A stretch of DNA of 64,000 nucleotides from Blepharisma stoltei (taxonomy: Eukaryota; Ciliophora; Heterotrichea; Heterotrichida; Blepharismidae). Shown here in pieces: positions 8,273 through 18,762 of this stretch. A program made the position numbers and the translations under genes. Position 1 is the stretch's first letter. Each line of letters starts with the position of its first letter. The stretch spans positions 248,001-312,000 of the forward strand of contig CAJZBQ010000006.1 in the NCBI GenBank assembly GCA_914767885.1, written 5' to 3'. The notes beneath the pieces are model-generated. The model worked only from the letters and a program-made list of their open reading frames with translations. It had not been told where the DNA came from and did no database searches.

Positions 8273-10631
8273 TTACCACTCCTTATTACTTTTATAATAT
8301 TTTGATATCAATTCAATTAGATTTATTATTCATTTGTATCCAACAAGTTAAATGCTGCCACTGCTGCCTCCAACATCGCTCTGGGTGAAATTCGCACCAT
8401 CTTCCCCAGGCCCGTTAAAGTATGACCACCTTGACTTCTTTACACAATGAGGATGCTAGTTTTGAAGTCTGGGATTCGAAGACTCTTCATTGAGCTCAGG
8501 CTACTTACTTGGGTCTATCAGGCACCCTAAAGGTTTCAGCCTCAACCTCCTGAGGTAGGTGGTACCCTTCTGAAAAATTTTATTCCCTAAAGACAGGAGG
8601 CCGGTAAAAAAAAACCTAGCTCTTGCTTCCCTGACATAGCTGGGATAATTTAAACCAGGAGGAAACCAAAACTTATAATTAAATATGCAAGAGATGGATT
8701 TTCGGCGGGAGACCAGAAAATTCGAGTGACGCCATATCTTAATTAAATAATATTTTGATATCAGTGATGAGCACTCGTGGACTTCCCGAGTGCTTTTTAA
8801 TATGATACATATTGGTTTTGATGATTTTCCAAAGTAAAAATTCAGCATCGTATTAGGGTTAAGCTTGGTTGTAAATTTCTGTAGGCTGCTTATTTTTTTA
8901 GAATCGATAACCTGAGTTATAGATCGCTTTCTGTTATTTCTGATTTGCCCTATCGCAATTTCAGTTTCTGTAATTATTAATGACATCGAGCTTTGTATGA
9001 CGCAATTGCTTTCTTCATCATATTTTTTGCATAAATAAAATTTCGCACTTGGGTCGCTCAAATATTTTTCTGAGTCTGACAATTTTTTAGCTGGCTCAGT
9101 CGGGCTGATAGATTTACCAATATCTTTGACCACAGTGGTGAATGCTCTAACCTTACCATGGATCACATCTTTCAGCTTTCTCAGCTTGGACTCGATCGAC
9201 GAACAGGAGACATTTGGATTGCAAACATCGCATGAAGCGTTTTGATGGTTTTCAATATTTAATTTATAATGCATCGCGAATTCATGGCACTTTTGGAAGC
9301 CTCCCTCTACCAAGCTTACATAAGGAAACCCTTTTATAATGAAAAGCTGCAATAAATTTTCCAACATGTTTTGAACAGGATCTTCTTCATCAGAATTTTT
9401 CCTTAAACTGAAATCTGAAGCTCGGAATTCTTTATTTCCCAGAAGAAAGATATGAAATACGCCTTTTAATTCATTAAAAGAATCTGGGATGTTAATCATA
9501 ATGTTTTCGTCATTATACGCCCGCTTGTCGAGCAAAATCGAGTTAGGGAATCTCCCATGCCTCTGCTCTGAGTCTGGCCGGCAGTCGATTAAAACGATAG
9601 GAATCTCTGGGACTTGTGAAGTACACCATGAGCATTTCTCGTCAATGCAGGTGCAAAATTTTTGGCCCGGGTAGCAGTTTTGCATGACTTCTCTTGGAAG
9701 GACACTCAAGCAATACTCTTTATTGAGTGCTGCAAGTACTGAGTCAATGGTGTCTAAATTATAAATATTATAATTTTGTAGCTTCATATGAAGAGAAAAA
9801 GGCATTTTTCTCTTCAGATCTTGAGCTTTTTCGATGAGGTAAGCGATTTCTTCAATGCTTTCAAGCTTGATTTTGGATATGACTTGAGCGATTGAAGGCC
9901 CTTGCTCTTCCAATAGTTTACTTTTGTAACGCTGAAGTAACGCAATTGAAATGTAGCAAATAAATAATACGTCTGATTCTTGTACTAGACTTTCCCAGAG
10001 ATAAGATAATGTCTCAATATTTTTATTCTAATAGTTTTGAATATAAAAACTAGAATATTTATGGCAGGAAAATTCGTATTTAATGTAAAATTGGATAATT
10101 TTGCTTGCAAAAGCGGTCACAAACCATGATGTCGCGTAACATTCTGGATATACTGTGTTTTCTTGAAAAAAAGAGCAAAGGTCTGGTTCATGGTATCTGA
10201 AAAGCAGATTAAATATTAAAAAGAGTCCATGCAATGGTCGAAAGGCCTAAATAAAAAATTACATTATCAATAAACATAGTAGGGAGAGTTATTTGTATGA
10301 ATTTCTTGAATGAAGCATAAGCTTCATGTAAAGCAATTCCTTTTCTAGTCATCAGAAGAAATGGTGCCATTAGCTCATTCATCCCTTGCTTGTATGTGAT
10401 TTTTAGTTCTTTGCAATAAAACGTTAGCATGGTCTCCAATTGAATTCTTTCATTATCGCTAAGAACTTTTGGCCGAGTTCTGTCAACGTCAGAGTGAATA
10501 ACACGCTGCTCTGAAAGGTTGAGCTTAGTCTCGACTTTAAATTCATTAATCGGCTTTTGATTTAATAAAGTCTATATAAAACTCACAAGGAGGCGTTCAA
10601 GTTCATACCCACAATGTTTAGCAGCAACCAT
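8273..10631 (-). CDS. TBC1D23-like TBC/rhodanese protein
   Basis: After removing two tiny introns, a 57-bp IES and a 453-bp retroposon the coding length is exactly 606 codons. The N-terminal third is a TBC domain (YKQGMNELMAPFLL, FRPLHGLF, YHEPDLCSFF, YATSWFVTAFASK). A rhodanese-like domain follows (VLIDCRPDSEQRHGRFPNS, then FVSLVEGGF-like YVSLVEGGFQ). The C-terminal part carries the PH-like segment typical of TBC1D23. The family acts at the trans-Golgi as a bridge for endosome-derived vesicles. The first TBC arginine finger appears absent, as in other non-catalytic TBC1D23 proteins. The native end is probably SLISKYYKSNKEW then TAA at 8273-8275; the unexcised retroposon replaces the last six codons with unrelated sequence. 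Confidence 0.85.
8311..8763 (-). mobile_element. Retroposon (ATGGCG-head family) in the TBC1D23-like gene
   Basis: The 17-bp target-site duplication ATAATATTTTGATATCA lies at 8294-8310 and 8747-8763. Reading on the minus strand, the element begins near TTAATTAAGATATGGCGTC and repeats CATATTTAATTAT about 40 bp later, just as the copies at 16.2 and 40.3 kb do. A T9 tract sits in the middle. The tail is AT-rich. Confidence 0.8.
10026..10082. other. Short IES, about 57 bp
   Basis: TA borders are at 10024-10025 and 10081-10082. It carries an in-frame TAG in the TBC reading frame. Removing it joins FASKIIQFYIK to NIETLSYLWESL in frame, at the expected place in the TBC domain. Confidence 0.6.
10248..10263 (-). 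other. 16-nt intron
   Basis: On the minus strand it reads GTAATTTTTTATTTAG. Splicing shifts the frame into AFRPLHGLF, the conserved TBC helix. Confidence 0.85.
10572..10586 (-). other. 15-nt intron
   Basis: On the minus strand it reads GTGAGTTTTATATAG, near the N-terminus of the TBC gene. It removes an in-frame TAG and joins GYELERLL to TLLNQKP. Confidence 0.85.
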
Positions 10632-10998
10632 TTATAATAGAAAAATTGAGGAGAAAAGAATCCCCGCAATATTTTAACTATATTTCTAGAAATAGTTTTT
10701 AAACAAATTTATATGTAAAATAAAGAAATAATAGAAATATTTTAGCATATTTTAAAATATTTTTATTGAATTAGGTATTAATAATTATTGTTTTTATAAC
10801 CTTAAAAAATAAATGATAATCTACTATAATTTAAAATTAATTATTAAGAAAATTTAGTTAATTTAAAGAAGGAATATATAAAAAGGAAATGCAATTAAGA
10901 ATCTTATTTCCCTAAAGAACTTCTAATTATTTATTAACTTGCAACATTAACATACTATAGCGGCGGCCTCCAGCTAGTTTAATTTTATAGATGTAAGC
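10632..10998. other. AT-rich spacer
   Basis: It lies between the start of the TBC gene and the end of the F-box gene, both on the minus strand. It probably holds the TBC promoter. No motif stands out. Confidence 0.5.
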
Positions 10999-12053
10999 TT
11001 AATTTTTCAGTTTCCTTTTCTTACCATTTTTCGCTGCATTTTTACTTCTCTCATATCTTTTAATGATATAAATCACACATCTATCTAAATTATCATCTTT
11101 CCCTTTCAAAAATTTCTCTACAATTTTACCATAAGCTAAACTTACTGCATCCGCATATCCTTCTTTTTCCAATTTATTTTCAATTTCTTTAAATCTCATA
11201 TACGACGGAATTTTATGTTTTTCCAATGCTTTTTTAACTTGAAACTCATAGTAAAGCTTCATATTTGAAAACCCATAATTTATAGGATTAGTTGCTTCAG
11301 CATAGTTTAAATTAAGGGAATCTAGCTCTTCTTGAGTAATTTTGAATTTACTCTTACAGCTTCCGATACTTAACATTTTATATTTATCCGATTTCAAGCA
11401 TTTTAAACATATACTCTTCCTCAGAACTTTACAATAAAAGCAGTCAATTTTTATTACTTCTATATTAAATAGGATTAATTGCATTATTATAACCAAAAAA
11501 TGCGTATTTAGATAATGAAATGTATATTATGGCACTCAATGCAGCTCAATTGATATAATATAAGTGCAATATTTCGAAACTCATTTGGATCTACTTTGTT
11601 TAAATCAGCACTTGTCAATGGAGGAGCTTGATCAACAATAAGTCCAGTCGTTTGAAAAAGCTCAAATAGATCATTTTCATCTTCTTTTGTGACTTCATCA
11701 CAGTAAATTGGGATGTATTCATCAATTATAGCTGCTTCTAATTTATAGTCAATCCGAGTAACTATGTTTACATCTTGGTATGATCCATTTATTATTGATA
11801 AAACAAATTTCGATTGAAATTGACTGATAAGAATATCATGCCACAATTCAGGCTCATAAGAAACAATGTATAGCATTTTACAGGTTTTCATGAGATTAAA
11901 AATTTCTGGAATTGACAGGAAATGGGATACTAAAATTCAGAGTCTTTGCTGGCCTGTTCTTGGAACATCTTTAATTTGTTGTTTTGGCTGATTGATTAAA
12001 GGATTAATTCTGCTGAGAGATCGAATAGGCATTGAGCGGTAAGTAAAGTCCAT
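10999..12053 (-). CDS. F-box protein with an XPA-like zinc-finger/DNA-binding domain
   Basis: 330 residues once a 62-bp IES is removed. Residues ~42-85 match an F-box (LVSHFLSIPEIFNLMKTCKM, then LWHDIL). The C-terminal half resembles XPA: a CxxC...CxxC zinc finger (CIECHNI, then FYC, then CLKC), then KYKMLSIGSCKSKFKIT and FSNMKLYYEFQVKKAL, which parallels the XPA MKLY motif. XPA recognises damaged DNA in nucleotide excision repair, and F-box proteins recruit substrates to SCF ubiquitin ligases. The fusion suggests a damage- or chromatin-linked ligase adaptor, but that role is inference. The zinc finger is complete only after IES removal. Confidence 0.7.
11454..11515. other. Short IES, about 62 bp, splitting a zinc finger
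   Basis: Repeated TATATT at 11452-11457 and 11514-11519 forms the border; several equivalent TA choices exist. It contains multiple stops. Removal joins ECHNI to EVIKIDCFYC in frame. Confidence 0.65.
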
Positions 12054-12207
12054 TTTAGTCTTTTATAATTATTAAATTAATTATATGTTCCTAAAAACAA
12101 GGATATTTCATTAATAAAATATATGATTCATGTCCAATTTATCGTAGATTTCCCTTAAAATTCGACTCTAAATTTATCGACTTCTGCTAAAAATATGTTA
12201 GATTAAT

Positions 12208-13574
12208 ATGAGATTAAACGCGCAAGCATCTACTCTATGCACAAGAATATTTTATATCCTTGCACACGCATTGGCTTTTACAGTTCTCTTTTACTATCCA
12301 AGTGACTTCACCTCTAACATGTCATATCCGTTCTTCACATTCATTTTGTTAAAACTTGCAGCTTCTATCCAATATTTTACTTGTGGAATTAATCCAGGCT
12401 ATTTAAAAGACTATGATACCTCACACTATCAACAAATTGAAGACGATTGGCAGCCTCCTCCTCAATTCACCTGCAATACTTGCAAAATTATCATTCCATA
12501 TAGATCTAACTCCCTCCTCTGTCAGTGAAAACAACCATAGGAAAAATCCCTATTTTTGGCTCATCAGCCTCTGTGAAAGAAGAAAAATTTTTTCATGAAA
12601 AATAATTCTTATATATAAGTGACAATTAATATAACGAAGTCTCTAGCTAATTCTGTTAAATTTTAAACAGCTTGCATCTAAAATATAAATTTTAAAAGTT
12701 AAAATTAATTTTTGCTTTACAACTTTTGAGGATAGGGAAGGGATATTTTCAAATTTTGAAAAAAAAATTACTAAAAATTAGCCCCTTCTGTGAGCAAGTG
12801 GGAGTAAGCATTGCAAAGACTGTGATTTATGCGTCGCATCATTTGATCACCACTGTTATTGAATAGGCTCATGTGTTGGAGAGCTAAATCACTTTCCTTC
12901 ACCTCTTTAAATTGGAACAAAATGTTTCGAAATTTTTCTATATAAATAGTTTTGAATTAATTTAATGGAGTAAGCACAAGTAGAATGCTATTTAAACAGT
13001 TAACGCATTGAATAGATTAATTTTTAGAATCGATTCTTCATAAAATAACTCAAAAAATAATTCAATTCATGCTTTTAATTTTTTTAATCATATAAAATCA
13101 TATAATTTTATTTTTAAAAAAAAAAACCTGTTTAAATAGGAACAGAATTTTTTGTTCAAATTTAATGGAGGAATTAGATTTTGCTTGTATTTATTGAGTG
13201 AGTCGTTAAGCTTGATCCTTTTTGCAAATAATTGTGTAAGCGGGATGTCCAGAGATAAGCAAGCGTATGGAGCTTTTATAGTAGTCTTCGCAATTTCTGG
13301 CTTAATGGGAGTTATGACATTAGGAATGGGGATTTATCATATTTACTTGGTATCAATTGCATCTACCACATGGGAAAGCCAAAAATGAAATAAAATCACA
13401 TATTTAAATATTTACCCAAGAAGTTTTAATCCTTTTAGCAAAGGGATTATAAAAAACTGAAAGAATGCAATATTTGATAAACGTCCCCGGCAGTGGATAC
13501 TTCCAAAGCCTCCTCAGTCCACAAGACAAATCTCTTTCAGTTTCTTTGATAATCAATATTACAGCTGCTGCTAA
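12208..13574 (+). CDS. DHHC-type protein S-acyltransferase (palmitoyltransferase)
   Basis: About 260 residues after removal of two IESs. Two hydrophobic segments lie at residues ~13-30 and 37-58. The zinc-binding Cys-rich domain starts TCNTCKIIIPYRS and continues, past the first IES, as [29 protein letters not shown], containing the catalytic DHHC. Two more membrane segments follow in the last part. The Trp after DHHCY is encoded by UGA. These integral membrane enzymes transfer palmitate to protein cysteines. Without excision the DHHC core is lost, so an unprocessed copy cannot be functional. The exact second junction is uncertain. Confidence 0.85.
12509..12806 (+). mobile_element. IES, MITE family A, 298 bp
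   Basis: TA borders are at 12507-12508 and 12805-12806. The left end is ACTCCCTCCTCTGTCAGTGA and the right end, read inward on the other strand, is CTCCCACTTGCTCACAG. Internal sequence ATATATAAGTGACAATTAAT with TTCTGTTAAATTTTAAACAG is shared with the copies at 18.97, 46.2 and 55.7 kb. Removal joins YRS to KHC in frame. Confidence 0.85.
12893..13178 (+). mobile_element. IES, MITE family B, borders approximate
   Basis: The left part contains CTCTTTAAATTGGAACAAAA (12903 on). The right part, read inward, is TTCCTCCATTAAATTTGAAC followed by AAAAAA. These are family B termini. A clear matching TA pair was not found, so the border is only bracketed by the codons that flank it (NH and RFCLYLL or FCLYLL). 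Confidence 0.7.
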
Positions 13575-13977
13575 TATGGATAATATTATTTAGAATATGC
13601 TTGTGTTATTGCTACAATCGATTTGAAATAACTAATAATTTGATATTTAGAAGTGTTAAATTATATTTTAATTGGTAAAATGGTTTTAATAAGCAGAATA
13701 AGCAAATTAAATGCCCAATAGTATAATTTAGTTAATTGAATATACCACTAATATTTCTTATAAAAAATAAATATTGCCATTTTATTTTATAAATATAGCG
13801 ATAATGCCTATCATACTTGCCGATTTGAATAAGATTAAGATTATTACACACCTAATTCTCAAAATTTTTTCAAAATTTACAAAATATTCAATATCTATTT
13901 CTTATTCATCCAAATCATAACTATTTTTATGCTAATCCGACATTCAATACTAAATAACCTTTTTAATAAATAAATCA
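13575..13977. other. AT-rich spacer
   Basis: No coding potential or repeat was recognised. Confidence 0.5.
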
Positions 13978-15429
13978 ATGGAAAATCTCAAGGTTCATAA
14001 ATTTCTACTCAGAAGAACAAGTGAGCAAACAAACCATCCAAAGGTAGGGCTAGAATTCATAGAGCTTATTTTATCAGCTTTAAAAAGAAATAATCAAAAA
14101 TTTTATTTAAATATACCAGAAACAATTGTCTATCTATTCGGCTGCAGTGAACCCCACATGATATACACAAAAGACAACGGACAACTATCATGACATGAAG
14201 AAATAACTTCAAGCAGGTAAACATTAATTAGTGTGCGTCAATTTTTTAAGCGCTGCTATTATTTTAAAAGAGAGCAGTTTCCTGTTAACATAATAAAATC
14301 AGATAGAGGTAATTTTTTTGACTCTTGCAAATGCTTGATGAGCACAAAAGAGTGCTATGGGATTTGGAAGCAGCATATTACTCATTTTCTAATAAATGCT
14401 TATATTATATTTGCATAAATATTATATAGATATAAAACAAGCATTGATAATAAAAAGAATAAATCAGGAAATCCAATCCTAGTACAAAGATTTATAATCT
14501 GCCCAAAGAAAGAAATATTTAAGATAAGAATCACGTATATCCCTCCCAAAGGCATTTTTTATTGTAAATTAATAAAGAATAGGATTGATGTTCTAGGAGA
14601 ACCTGCCAATCCTATAGAAGGCAAAAGTGGCTGGAAAAAATTTAGAAAATTTTACTCCCATGAGCCTAAAAAAGTTTTTACAGCTGAAGATAAATTCTTG
14701 GTCAGAAAAACTCGAGACTCATCTTATACTGAAAGCGAATTTAGTATAAATGACTCTCTGAGATCACAAATGGAGACTTTGAAACGAATAATAGAAAAAG
14801 GCAATTTTATTAACGGAAAAACTAATTGCCTAGAGCTCCAAGCAGATTTTGCACAAGATGCCGATGAAAAATGGTACTTTCTAAATTTGGTGCATTATAA
14901 AACTGAATTTTCTATCCAAAAGAAGCTGAATCCAGCATCATTTGGGCTTATTATGGATCGTATTTCAAGGAGAACTGCGAAGTCATCTTATGGGAAGCAC
15001 AAAATCAGCTTAGCAGATAAGACTGTTATTTGCTCATCTCCCAATAATAAGCAAGAACCTGCAATTAGCGTCACAAACGCCAGACCTCTTTCAGCAGATA
15101 AAAAGCGCAATTCCAATTTTCTTTCTCCAAATACATCTGCAGCTAAACTGCTAACAATGTCATCTATGAAATTAGATAATTCCCAATCAAGCATTCTTTT
15201 AGAAATACCCCATCTTGATGAAAGCAGAAATAGCTCTACAGATTCATTGACAAAAGAAGTTTTAAAAGACTTGCAATCATTTAGCAGGCGAGAATTTGAA
15301 ATAAGAAAAAAGCCAAGATCTAAAACAATGAACGTGATTAGGTCTAAAATTATACTAATAAACATCAATAATTGGATACCTAAAAATATAATTTTATATT
15401 CAGGATATATCAGTATAGATAAATTGTAA
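13978..15429 (+). CDS. Hypothetical protein, possibly broken or with an undetected IES
   Basis: The frame starts MENLKVHKFLLRR and, after a 15-nt intron (14217-14231), runs to a TAA at 15427-15429, about 478 residues, but with an in-frame TAA at 14416-14418. The frame on both sides of that TAA is the same and coding-like. Either a short IES or intron has been missed, or the gene is a pseudogene, or there are two genes. The last third is Ser-rich and basic, as in regulatory proteins. No domain was recognised. Confidence 0.5.
14217..14231 (+). other. 15-nt intron
   Basis: GTAAACATTAATTAG. Splicing restores the frame into VRQFFKRCYYF. Confidence 0.75.
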
Positions 15430-15468
15430 AAATAAAAATAAATTCTATTAATAAATTTAAACATTTTC

Positions 15469-17479
15469 ATGATAGCATTATTGATGATTTTGGCGAAACA
15501 AAGCTTGGCATATGAAATGCAGTCAGGAGATGATGGAAAATCATATGGATTTTACACGCTCTATACATATATTGCTCTATGGGGAGTTATGCTATTTTTG
15601 ATTACAATCAAACAGAACCATATAGGTTTATATGGAAGCTTTACCCAGTCAATAACTTTTTTACAGTTTGCAAGATGGGTACCTCTGTTAAATTTTTCAA
15701 CAAGCTCATATTATAAAGAATTCTGATTATCTATCAACTACTTTTTCGAAGGATATAGATACACATGAACAACATATAGGCCTGAACAGCCAAATTTTGA
15801 AAAAAATAGAATTGAAACAACTTTATTTTTGGAGAATGCTGAGCAATACTTCTTTTTGCTAATTATTTGTGTGCTTCTCTTTATTTTTATTCCAAATATA
15901 CGGGTTGATTATAGACGCACAAGGCCTCAATTTTCTATCTTGTCTTGGGTATTTTTAGTTTCATGTTTAGATTTGACTCTTTATGGATTTGTTCAGCTAA
16001 ATCAAGTATTTTTTATACAGATTTCTGATTCTGGAGTTGTTATAATAATAAGTGTTGTTCTTGCTTTAATGGGGATTGTGTGGATTTTTTTAACAGGCTT
16101 CTTTGTTGCTGTTTCAATAGCAAAGGAGAAAACTGAGCATTCTTTTATACGATATTTTGTAAAAGAGTTTAAGCAAACATGAGTAATTTTGCATCTTTAT
16201 TATACTATATTTAAATATGGCGTCTTAGCGCTTCGCAGTCACCTACACTGAGTTTGTTGGAGCACATATTTAATTATATCCGGCAGGTTTTTGCCCAGCT
16301 CAGAAAAGGATGGCTATACTAGGGAAGCAATTTCAGTACTGTTTGGAGTCTAGCCCTAGTCCAATTTCAGGGTTGGATTATACATCAAGGGAGAAGGAGA
16401 CTCGAAAGTTGGCCCAGCCAAGTCAACAATTCTTAAGAGTGAAGCAGGATATACACTTGGGCTACGAGTTTTTCTTTTTTGTCGATTTGCCGACAAAAAA
16501 ACCCATTTTTTGGGTGTTTTGTGCGGACAGCCTTACACTCCTCAATCTCAAGCAAGGCATAAGTCCGAGACTGCTCACTCAACAACAAAGCCAGAAGGCA
16601 AGGTCTCAACGCAGTTGATATAACTGTATCAGATATCATCGGTGATTGCGATAAAACTAGTCTAGCGCCATCTGTTAATTTAAGTTTAAGCATCTTTATT
16701 ACCCATTTTTTATTATTTCAAGAGTTTCATTCAGCTTACTTCTTACTTTTGCATATAACCATCCTTATGTCCAATGCATTATCATGCTTTCAATCGAGTG
16801 TTTTTTAAGTAATTTTTACATAGTATTATATCTGCTTGTATGCTTGCCCTTTAGTGTGATAAGAAACTCAATTTTTACCATCCTCTATCATATTTACGAA
16901 GCTGCCCTTTTAGTACTTGTTATTTTATACGATAAAAATTATGGCTCAGAGTTTATTCTGAACAATATATCCTCATGAATTTGCTGGTCAGGGATTTTCA
17001 TTGCATTGCTTAGATTTATCAGTGATTTTATATGATCAATACCATCAAAAATTATTGTTCAAGACGCTAAAATTGAAGAAGAAATCCAAAACTCAAATAA
17101 AAATGATATTTCGGTTAACGCATCTGTTGAAGAAACGATGATAAATGTAAACCATAATAAAGAAAATAAAGAGATTCCTGTAAAACGTAACAGAGAGGAT
17201 AGAGGCAGCATTTCTTCTCTGCTGCAAGACCAAAAGGCTCTTCCAGGAACTCATGATACAAATAGAACTCAAAACCGTATACAAGACTCCCCAATAATTG
17301 TATCAGATCTAGAATCAGAGTATATACCTGCCACTAAGCCTATGAAAAATATGGTCAGTCCTACATACTCAGAACGAACAGATTATTTAAGACTAAAAAT
17401 CCCTGACCCAAGAGTTTTTTCAAGTGGCAGCAAGCATTCAAATATTAATGCAATGACTGTTAAAAATATAAGAAATTAA
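15469..17479 (+). CDS. Large polytopic membrane protein, family unknown, with retroposon insertion
   Basis: The coding length is exactly 504 codons once the 499-bp retroposon (16203-16701) is excluded. The N-terminal two thirds alternate hydrophobic segments (e.g. LYTYIALWGVMLFLITI, FFLLIICVLLFIFIP, VVIIISVVLALMGIVWIFL) with short loops. The segments after the insertion (LYLLVCLPFSVI, ALLVLVILY) are also hydrophobic. The last ~150 residues are hydrophilic and presumably cytosolic. Five UGA codons are read as Trp. No family was recognised; a channel or transporter is plausible. Its stop codon overlaps that of the convergent P2X-like gene within TTAA. Confidence 0.7.
16203..16701 (+). mobile_element. 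Retroposon (ATGGCG-head family) in a membrane-protein gene
   Basis: The 12-bp duplication GCATCTTTATTA lies at 16191-16202 and 16690-16701. The head is AAATATGGCGTCTTAGCG, followed by CATATTTAATTATATCCGGC and then the shared CTAGCCCTAGTC...CAGGGTTGG block, also present at 40.3 kb. A local inverted repeat is GTCGATTTGCCGACAAAAAA / TTTTTTGGGTGTTTTGTGCG. Removal of one repeat copy restores HLYY to PFFII in frame. Confidence 0.85.
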
Positions 17480-18639
17480 TCATCTTCATTAAAATCTTGT
17501 GATTCTTTGACTTTGAGCATCCTGAAGTGAGATTTCTCTTTAAGCAGCGAAAGCATGACTCCATCTGTGATAGCGCTGGCTGCGATCAAAAGACCCAAAG
17601 CTGAAGAAATTTGTAGCACAATCTTATAGAGCGAAATCCCAATATAAACCCCTAGTGAGTCGAATAGAAACCTTACACCTTTCATATGGTATAAATCTCT
17701 ATAGAGCGTATCGCCTTCTCTGTAGTAGTGGGCATATTGAATGCTATACCCACCTCCGTCCACTTCATCAAGTCTTCTCGCTTGCATATGTGTGTTGCAG
17801 TCTTCAAAAGGATTTGCTACACAGAGAACTACAACTGAGACTTGAATAACAGCGCCTTTATCAGTGATATCTGAAAAATTGCTCCCAGTTAAGAGTGTTA
17901 TATCATTAACTTCCCATGCATTAGAATTCGGTCCTGGATACAGCTCAATATCATCTGTGCTGTATGTATCTTTTGTAGTTGAACCCACCATGTCAAATTC
18001 TACCTTTCATCTGGCCCATAAAATTTGGTGAGATGCTCCTTCTAGATAATATATAACTGAGGTATCATTATTTTCGGGAGGACACCATTTCCAAGAGCCA
18101 CAGCCTTTGGTGCCTTCTGAAGTGTCCTGACAATGGTTTCCTTCAATTACATTGGGAAGATCGATAGGGTCACAATCATCATCTGTTTCGCAATATAAGA
18201 GAGGATCCACACATAGGCCGTAGGTTTGTTTTTTTGTTATTATAACTTTGCTTGGGACGAATGCTGAGACTGTTTCATGGCCCCAAGGGTTTTCTTCAGT
18301 GATATCTCAGACATATTCGTTATCGCCTGTAGATCTTGCACTGCCAATTAAGGTCACGTAAATATCTCCATTGACTTTTTCTATGTCTAGGTATTGCTTG
18401 TTTATTAAGAATACAACTATAATCAAATATAGCAAAATCACGACAAAGCTGATTTTATAAATATATCCTAGTCGGCGATCTTTAATTGATACATCTTTTG
18501 AAGTTTGGTAGTCTTTCAAAAAGCTCATAAAATCTTTGAAGCGCTGTCATCTGGTGCGTGGGACAACTTCTTCTTCGTCTTCGTCTCTCATTTCTCCGTT
18601 GTTTAGAGGGTTTTCTTCATCTTCATCTCTTTCGCTCAT
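17476..18639 (-). CDS. P2X-like ATP-gated ion channel
   Basis: 387 residues, one exon, several UGA-Trp codons. The acidic N-terminus is followed by TM1 (ISFVVILLYLIIVVFLI) at about residues 61-78. A large Cys-rich extracellular loop contains DPLLYCETDDDCD and GCGSWKWC. The conserved pre-TM2 segment YYREGDTLYRDLYHMKGVRF matches the P2X YYRD...YG(I/V)RF signature, and TM2 follows (SALGLLIAASAITDGVMLSLL). P2X receptors are trimeric cation channels opened by extracellular ATP; protist members often act on contractile-vacuole membranes. The classical N-terminal protein-kinase-C-site TxK (YQTSKD here) is visible. Confidence 0.8.
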
Positions 18640-18762
18640 TGTATAAATGGAATTTTAGTATCTGTTTTTTAAATTGGTTTTATAGGTTCGATAGTTAGAT
18701 ATCGGTAATGGTCAAATTTTTAATGAAAATAGATAGATACAAATCTTTAAGCTAGAAATAAT

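Noticed and set aside
8300-8760. tRNA-derived SINE
   Set aside because: I looked for A/B boxes and a cloverleaf in the heads of these elements and could not support one.
16310-16693. Open frames inside the 16-kb repeat
   Set aside because: Same reason: retroposon body. The frame across the site is restored only when it is removed.
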